From Aulostomus chinensis (lineage: Eukaryota > Chordata > Actinopteri > Syngnathiformes > Aulostomidae): DNA of 64,000 bases. Shown here piece by piece: positions 58,141-64,000 of this stretch. The notes beneath the pieces were generated by a model that worked only from the letters and a program-made list of their open reading frames with translations, was not told the origin of the DNA and searched no databases. Made by a program: the position numbers and the translations under genes. Positions within the stretch are counted from its first letter, which is position 1, and every line of letters starts with the position of its first letter. The stretch is taken from contig JBBMOA010000007.1 of assembly GCA_037954235.1 (NCBI GenBank), positions 20,610,457 to 20,674,456 of the forward strand, written 5' to 3'.

Positions 58141-61110
58141 TGTGTGCGTGTTTTCAGGGGGCTTGAAGTTTGCCTATGGCAGAGCCATGGAAGAGAGGGT
58201 TTCATCCTGGTTTGTCATTGATTAGAGAAGGGTCTTTAATTCCATCTCACCCCATGTTGTGATTCATTTGCATTCTGTGTCAGGAGGTAATGGAGTTTTT
58301 TTTCTCTAAGGTTTGCTCTGAAAATCTTGAAGATGTGGTCTAATGTGCATGCAGCCGCTAGCAAAGAGCTTTCTGATTTATTATGTTCTCTTGGGTGAGC
58401 TCATTGTGCAACGTTCTTCCTTGAGTGGCCCGCGCGCCTTAGAACTGTTTAGAGCAGAAAAAGGGTCATTTTAGGGGGTTTAATTTTTGTTCTGATGAAC
58501 TGGTAATAATGAGGGGTTTTCCTAGTCAACTCTGATTCATAAATAGATGGACGAATTATTAAGAAGCCCTCTCAGTGCTGCACGGCCTCCATAAATGATT
58601 CGTAAAATAAGTCAACAATTCTCTCAGTCAAATTGAATATAAAGTGAATATTCTCATTCTTTTGAAGGGAGGATTTATTCTCAGGCTGTTGAGTTTTTTG
58701 TGGGTGTACCTATTAAATTGTATTTATTGCTGTATTTTTATTGTTCCATTGTATGTTCAAATTTATTTTTTTGAGAAGCTATGTTGGAATGATTTATGAT
58801 TCCCACAGCTAAAATTCATAATTACGACATTTTTGAATTGCACTTTCAAATATTCTGGTGGGAATAAAGTTTTTTTTTTTATTTGTATAATTTGCAACAT
58901 TATTTTTTTTAAACATGTAAAAACTTAATTCTGAAACCTTCATTTGACAATGACGAGCAGATAATTATTTGGTCTTTATACCAATTTCCTGCCATCAATG
59001 CTGAAAGCAGTCACTGGCCCTCATCATTCCACCCCGTGCGCCTATTTTTCATGAATCTTAAAAGATTCCTGTTCGCAGAGTCTCATTTTCCCATTATGTC
59101 TGAGATGAGATGTGAGGTTAGGGGGAAGCTACTAGTGGGGCTAGATTGGCTGTGGGTTGGTGAGCAGGGTTAGGGTTTTTTTTTTTTTTTTGTGAGCAAA
59201 GTTGGGAAAATGCAGTGATAAAATTTGTCAACCTCTGGGGGAGGCTGTGTTCAGGGTCACAGCTAAATCTGTGTGCCGCGGGCGTAAGGCCAGCCCATAA
59301 TTCCAGCACAGACGAGCAGAGAGCTGACCTCAGTACAGCTGAGGCCAAGCCACACCGATTTTCTCCCACCAGCAGGATCGTCTGATGGATAACAATGAAG
59401 CAGAGGTGTCTCTCTGGCTTCATCTCCTACTTTCTTCTTGGCCTCCGTGGAGACACCTGAATGTCCATGCACACTGACCATCTCCTGGCTTTTTCTTCTC
59501 TGATGCACCAAATATTACTATTCATGTAGTCCTGTGTGCTTCCTAAGAAGTAGGAATACATTTTCAAGGCGCCGCTTCAAATTACTCTATTATTGGAATA
59601 ACGCCGATAAATATTTAAATCGACAAGAATTGCCGTCTTAAAGTAGATTTTCGATCATATTAAAGTGTTGCATCAACATGCAATCATGTTAATACATCTT
59701 ACCTATTGTGAGTCATGGCTCATTCAACTGATAAATATGTAAATTGAAATGTTTTAGAGCTGATCGCCAACATTAATCTCATTTGGATGTCTTAAACCAA
59801 ATTAAATGAAAAAGTGTAGCAGTTTGGAAGGTGTGCTGTGAATTCATCTCTGAATTAAAAAGGAAATGGGCAGGGGACAGAAGTTGCTTTTTATTACAAA
59901 TGTTAATGAAAAATGTTATTGACTTGAACAAATGGAGAATACACCTGGAAATGTATATTAAAACCCCTTTCCAATTTCTCCCTCTGTGTAGTTTGCAATT
60001 ATAGTTATTTCAGCAATAGTGGGGGGATTAATTTTGCGTGCAGACTGATAATGTTAGCAGTAAGAAGAATGGATATTGTGTTGGATAGGGGGTCTCTGGG
60101 TATTTACAAGGAGTGGAAAGAGCAAAGCTTTATTTAATTGAAAAAAATGAATCAATAACAGCTGTAGCACTTTGTCAGAAGGCCTTACAAAATGAGCAAG
60201 TAATTTACTGTGGACAATTCAAGGCCCAGTGGATAGCTGATTGGAGGAGTGTACGCCAACTATCAAGTATCTCTGGATGCAGGTGGTAAACTTACAAGGA
60301 CAATCAGCAGTAATTATTTAATGCTGCCTTTTCTCAACATTACGAGATGACAAAATCCCTCCGTCACTTGCTGTATTTCCAGGTGCATGAATGTCTTTAT
60401 ATCTAGAATTAAGAGTAAGAGATCATCAGCTTTGTAGTTTGTAGAAATTTACTGTGTGAAGTTTTCTGATATTTCTGCAGAAACTCTTCTCAGCTCCTCG
60501 AAACTTCTTTTCCCTCTCTACTTACATCTCGAAATCCAGTTTGTCAGTGCTGCTGGATGTTGGTAAATGTTTCCTCAGATCTGTGCATCATTGCTCACGC
60601 AGTATTGTTGAGATCCTTTTTGTTTCTTTCTTCTTTTTTTTTTTTTTAAATCAATCTTTAAGGTAAATTAGTCTCTGTGCAAACTGGCAGGCTTCCCAGT
60701 ATGTAAATTCATGTGCTAATTCACAACATGATTTCATTTCAACTTCCACGCAAATGAGATTTTAATTGAAAATGAGATCTTCCAAAGAGTCTCTCGCTGG
60801 AGATGTGCAGCAAGGGAATGATACTTCTCACAGATTGTTTTAAGAAATAAGGGGAGGTTTTGTGGGGGGGGGTTTTCTAGCCATTTACGCAAAGACTATG
60901 TTTTTCAGCCCACAACCTGAAGGTTTGCGAAAATTGATGCCTTCTCGTCCGGAAGAAGAGGCGGGCTATTAACATTTGTGTATTTTCATTATGTTAATGG
61001 TGTTAACACATGCCCACAGATTGCCACCAGTGGTGCAGTAATTTTGTCTCGCTGTTCATAAAGTGTCCGAGTGGGTCATTTTGATTATGACACGCTAATT
61101 ACATATTGCC
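58141..61110. other. gene-free block upstream of the map2k5 fragments
   Basis: AT-rich unique sequence. No kinase exon recognised, although the exons for the HRD, DFG and APE regions should lie here or further upstream if map2k5 were intact. The segment 60960-61130, with CATTATGTTAATGG and CACGCTAATTACAT, looks like regulatory sequence. Confidence 0.5.
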
Positions 61111-61136
61111 TTACCTCTCTGTACTCTTCCCCTCAA

Positions 61137-61163
61137 ACTCCGAGCGACCTGCAGTCCTTAATG
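61137..61163 (+). pseudogene. map2k5: map2k5 micro-exon remnant, upstream piece (ends SLM)
   Basis: The codons before a clean donor (GTAAGC at 61164) are TCC TTA ATG, Ser-Leu-Met. In human MAP2K5 the residues before PLQLLQCIVDE are IQKNQGSLM, 27 nt if the human exon junctions fall there (from memory). Counting 27 nt back from this donor reaches 61137, directly after a strong pyrimidine tract (CTCTCTGTACTCTTCCCCTC) and the bases CAA at 61134-61136, where an acceptor CAG would be expected. The first six codons (TPSDLQ) no longer match IQKNQG. This reads as a decayed exon with a lost acceptor. A 9-nt exon using the internal CAG at 61152-61154 would still code SLM in frame. Confidence 0.5.
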
Positions 61164-61518
61164 GTAAGCTTTTATGAGTTGGAGGAAAGAAAATAGCAGG
61201 AAAAGATCTCTGCCTATGTTCCTGACGGCTATGTTGCGTCCATGCTTCACTGCTTCCCTTTAAACTTCCTAAATTGTGTTTCACAATAAATAGATGCCCA
61301 AGCCTTTAACTGCCAGAATTAGATTAGATACCATTAGATGTAATAGAAAATTCTCCCCCTGTAATATTTTCATAAGAGTTTGAGGCGTTTGATTAATCTG
61401 ACCACATTTTATTGCATTAATGATTTTTTTTCCCTTCCCACCCTGCTGTAAAGACATTGTATACAGGCTAATGCTGTTCTCTCTCTCCCTCTCTCTGCTT
61501 ACTCTCATTCATCCTCAG
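61164..61518 (+). other. sequence between the two map2k5 fragments
   Basis: 355 bases starting with a good donor and ending with a good acceptor, so it has the form of an intron. It contains TTGATTAATC, GCATTAATGATT and other TAAT cores. It may have been kept as a regulatory element, which would explain why the flanking exon pieces survive. Confidence 0.45.
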
Positions 61519-61545
61519 CCGTTATTGCAATGCATTGTTGATGAG
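61519..61545 (+). pseudogene. map2k5: map2k5 exon remnant, PLLQCIVDE
   Basis: After a pyrimidine-rich acceptor (CATCCTCAG) the codons read P-L-L-Q-C-I-V-D-E and end at a strong donor GTGAGT. Human MAP2K5, a dual-specificity kinase activating ERK5, has PLQLLQCIVDE in its kinase C-lobe, so the last eight residues are identical and two codons (LQ) are missing. Strand and position match vertebrate synteny after C15orf61. The piece is in phase 0 with the SLM piece 355 bases upstream. No upstream kinase exons were found, hence the pseudogene call. If those exist, this is simply an exon of a live gene. Confidence 0.6.
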
Positions 61546-61754
61546 GTGAGTCGGCGTCTTATGTGCTTTCACTCCTAAAGTCATTCCTAATGGAGTGGAA
61601 ACCTTATATTTTGTTTCCTAATGAAGCACAGGAGTGGCAGACAGCTCCGCTTGGGCTGTCCTATGGCTGCCTGCAGGTTGAAGCCACCGGCCCGAGCCAA
61701 GCTGCTCTGAGGGAGCCAGCAGGGGATGTTGGGCGGCCACAGCAAACAGGCAGT

Positions 61755-62822
61755 GGGGGGAGAAGGATTCAGATCTGTTACTTAAATACAAGAATACAAA
61801 TATAAAACCCTATTACAAGGAAAAGCCGAACAACCCATTTGTCCCCCTGTAAAAGTACAAAAGTAATGTCAGTAAAATGCACCAATAGAGTATACATTAT
61901 GTAGCTAAATGGCCCTTGTAAGAGATATATTATGTTTTAATGTGAGGGGAGCTTGTTTTTTGTTTTTAAAAACAAACAAACATTCATTTTATAGATGTAT
62001 TAAGTGCATTTTTTTAAATAAAGTTTCAACTGAAGGTAAAAGCAGCTGACTGTTAGCTTCGCTTGGCATAATGAGTGGCAGAATTGGGGAAGGAAACATA
62101 ATCTCAACCATAAACACACTGAGACGTCATCGTTGACTACTTGCCAAAAAACTGAAATTTTTTCAAGAGTGCTGTATATTTGCTAATGCCAAGCTAATGA
62201 TGTGTTTTTTTTTGGGCCAGCTTGGTTGTAGGAAAGTTTGAAACTCAAAAGCTGGAGAACAATATTGAATACCTGTCAAAATTAGAATATTCCAGGAAGA
62301 AAGAGGAGACTTTTTGAGATACCAGTAACGCACATGCTAATTTGACGTAGATCAGAAAAAATGGTTGTTGAGATCGTTGAGCCACATGCATCCGTATATG
62401 CAGAAATTCCCTGCTTTTAAAGTTAAGTACTCAGTTTGTGATCATGTCAAACACTTTGCAAAGTTGTGCCTTCGTTATGTCGCTAAATTTTGTGTAGCTA
62501 ATGTAACGTTAGCCCTCTAGCTAGTGTTAGCTACCTGTCAAGAAGTAGGCCGACAGCTACTTGTGTTTAAAGAACAACTTTGGTACCGTCAGGATCAGAA
62601 CTCCAACTGCTATGATCAACAAGAGATGAAGTAGGTCTTGTTGGAAAGGCGAGTAACCATGCAATTAAGATTGGGAAAAGTAAGCCTGTAGCAGCAGGAA
62701 GTACAGATATTTGAGGTAAAATAATTTTTAAAAATGCATAATCAAGAAGATATATTTGAAAAGGCTACTTCAGTACTGTATTTGTATGTATTTTAAAGTA
62801 ATTGTACTTCCAACCTTTGTCA
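61755..62822. repeat. teleost interspersed element with interrupted middle
   Basis: The left end (61755-61940: CAGATCTGTTACTTAAATAC, CTGTAAAAGTACAAAAGTAA, TAGCTAAATGGCCCTTGTAA) and the right end (62757-62822: CTACTTCAGTACTGTATTTG, TAATTGTACTTCCAACCTTT) match the two ends of a common fish element. About 800 bases of unlike sequence between them suggest a long family member or a later insertion. Diverged. Confidence 0.55.
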
Positions 62823-64000
62823 TTATTATCAGCACAGGTACACTGTATCTATCTAAGCTGAAATACCATGTACTTTCACTGCTGGATAAAGGCCAACATC
62901 TGTAGTTGTTGTTCTGCCAGTAAACAATCCAGGAACATTTGTTTTCACGGCACATTAACTGTAATATAACAGAACCTATCCAGTCTGACAAAAATGTCAC
63001 ATTCTGATTAAAATGATAAACTTTTAATCAGCACACACTGCGAGTATTCGGAAGGCCCTTCTCGAATCTCTGCTCAAGCAGAACCTGAAGTGATCTGCGC
63101 TGAGAGTCGGTGGAAAAACTATCTGAGCTATTCTGAGCTGAGCTTTCACAGCAAGGTCACTTTTAAAACAAAATGTCTCCACCACTATCTAGGTCACGGC
63201 GCATTCTGCTGTACTTTCTCCGAAAACTAACTTCCACCCTTCCCTCCTTCCTTCCTGCTTATAATTAAACACACACAATTATCCCAAATTTAATGGGATT
63301 TCAGAACCAGGCTTTTATTTAAGAGGTAATGAATAATATTTTAATTGCATATGTAACTGTGAGATCGAAATGTGCTTCTATCATCACGTGTAATTACTAT
63401 GCCACACTGTTCTGCTGTGATAGAATGCAATCAATAGCTGATGAGTTCTTCTGTATATTTAAGGTCACTGTGTTATGGTTATTAATTGTGAAATAATCCA
63501 GCGGCGGAGGCATAAGCACACTTAAAACAGATGGACAGCATCCTTTTGTTTATTGAAGTCTGTAATTAATGATATAATGCATACCACTGAAGTAGTTTGA
63601 CCTCTGAACCAATCATTACTCGGAGTGTAGCGGCATCAATCAAATGGTGCTTTTCTCCGATCTATTCCTGTACACCCCCTCAGGGACTGACTGAGCACCC
63701 ACTGTATCCTCATTTGTATTCAGCTGACCAAGACCTTCGTATGAATGATTTAGAGCTCTGGATCAGATGCAGACTGGATGAGAGGCAGTAATGTGAGATT
63801 TACAAGCTGCCGCTGAAGTTCATAAAGAAACAAAGTCTCCTTCTTTATTTACTTCATTCCGTTGTGGAAATGACATGTATTTACTCATCTTGGGGAATTT
63901 TCCTGTCCACCAACGACAGGCTCAGCTGCGTTACTCACCCTCTGCACATCATAATGACCACGCTTTTGGATGGAGTGCTGGCCAGATTGTTTGGACTATC
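62823..64000. other. gene-free end of window
   Basis: Unique, TAAT-containing sequence. I looked for the next map2k5 exon (DSPVLPVGEF...) and for skor1 coding sequence and found neither. The small open frame 63597-63791 has no family match. Confidence 0.5.

Noticed and set aside
58160..58210. GRAMEERVSS resembling the MAP2K5 C-terminus CRALEERRSQ
   Set aside because: It lies upstream of the PLLQCIVDE exon, so the order is wrong; the match is short and there is no stop at the matching place.
60068..60115. Possible decayed exon for the MAP2K5 IHSDVWSLGI region (reads I-V-L-D-R-G-S-L-G-I)
   Set aside because: Six of ten residues match in register and the order is right, but no splice sites fit, the following residues do not match, and a match of this size is expected by chance in a directed search of this length.
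60680..60715. KLAGFPVCK resembling MAP2K5 LALGRFPYPQ
   Set aside because: Needs a three-residue gap and has no acceptor or donor at the right points.

Overview
This is a nuclear chromosome window from a ray-finned fish, most likely a percomorph-type teleost. The evidence is spliced genes with compact introns, abundant (CA)n/(TG)n microsatellites, several interspersed repeats typical of teleost genomes, and protein sequences close to known vertebrate orthologues. Gene order matches human 15q22.33: SMAD3 - AAGAB (opposite strand) - IQCH - C15orf61 - MAP2K5. I rebuilt the gene models by hand from splice sites and reading frame. Every junction in aagab, iqch and C15orf61 closes in frame, giving 320, 1046 and 156 residues.

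Layout. 1-9.3 kb: smad3 exons 2-9 (exon 1 lies upstream of the window) plus a long 3' UTR carrying a repeat. 9.3-10.2 kb: short convergent intergenic space. 10.2-12.4 kb: aagab, minus strand, ten exons. 12.4-13.0 kb: a head-to-head promoter shared with iqch, containing a near-consensus RFX X-box. 13.0-32.1 kb: iqch, plus strand, 21 exons, with introns rich in TAATTA-type sequence. 33.1-34.2 kb: C15orf61, two exons. 34.2-64 kb: almost 30 kb with no ordinary gene that I can recognise, filled with TAAT-rich unique sequence, microsatellites and old repeats.

The main find is at 61.13-61.55 kb. Two tiny exon-like pieces match consecutive parts of the MAP2K5 (MEK5) kinase domain: SLM followed by PLLQCIVDE, against human SLMPLQLLQCIVDE. 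Both have good splice donors. They lie exactly where synteny predicts map2k5, on the expected strand. The first has a CAA where its acceptor CAG should be, the second lacks two codons, and I cannot find the roughly 16 upstream exons (PB1 domain, kinase N-lobe, HRD and DFG motifs) in the 27 kb before them. My reading is a decayed map2k5 copy, kept as fragments inside a regulatory block, probably serving skor1, the next gene in the human order. The alternative is an intact gene whose other exons I failed to see.

The genes do not form a pathway. smad3 is a TGF-beta/activin signal transducer, aagab assists assembly of clathrin adaptor complexes, iqch is a calmodulin-binding sperm/cilia protein, and C15orf61 is a small conserved, probably mitochondrial protein. 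Their linkage is ancient synteny, plausibly held together by long-range regulatory sequence.
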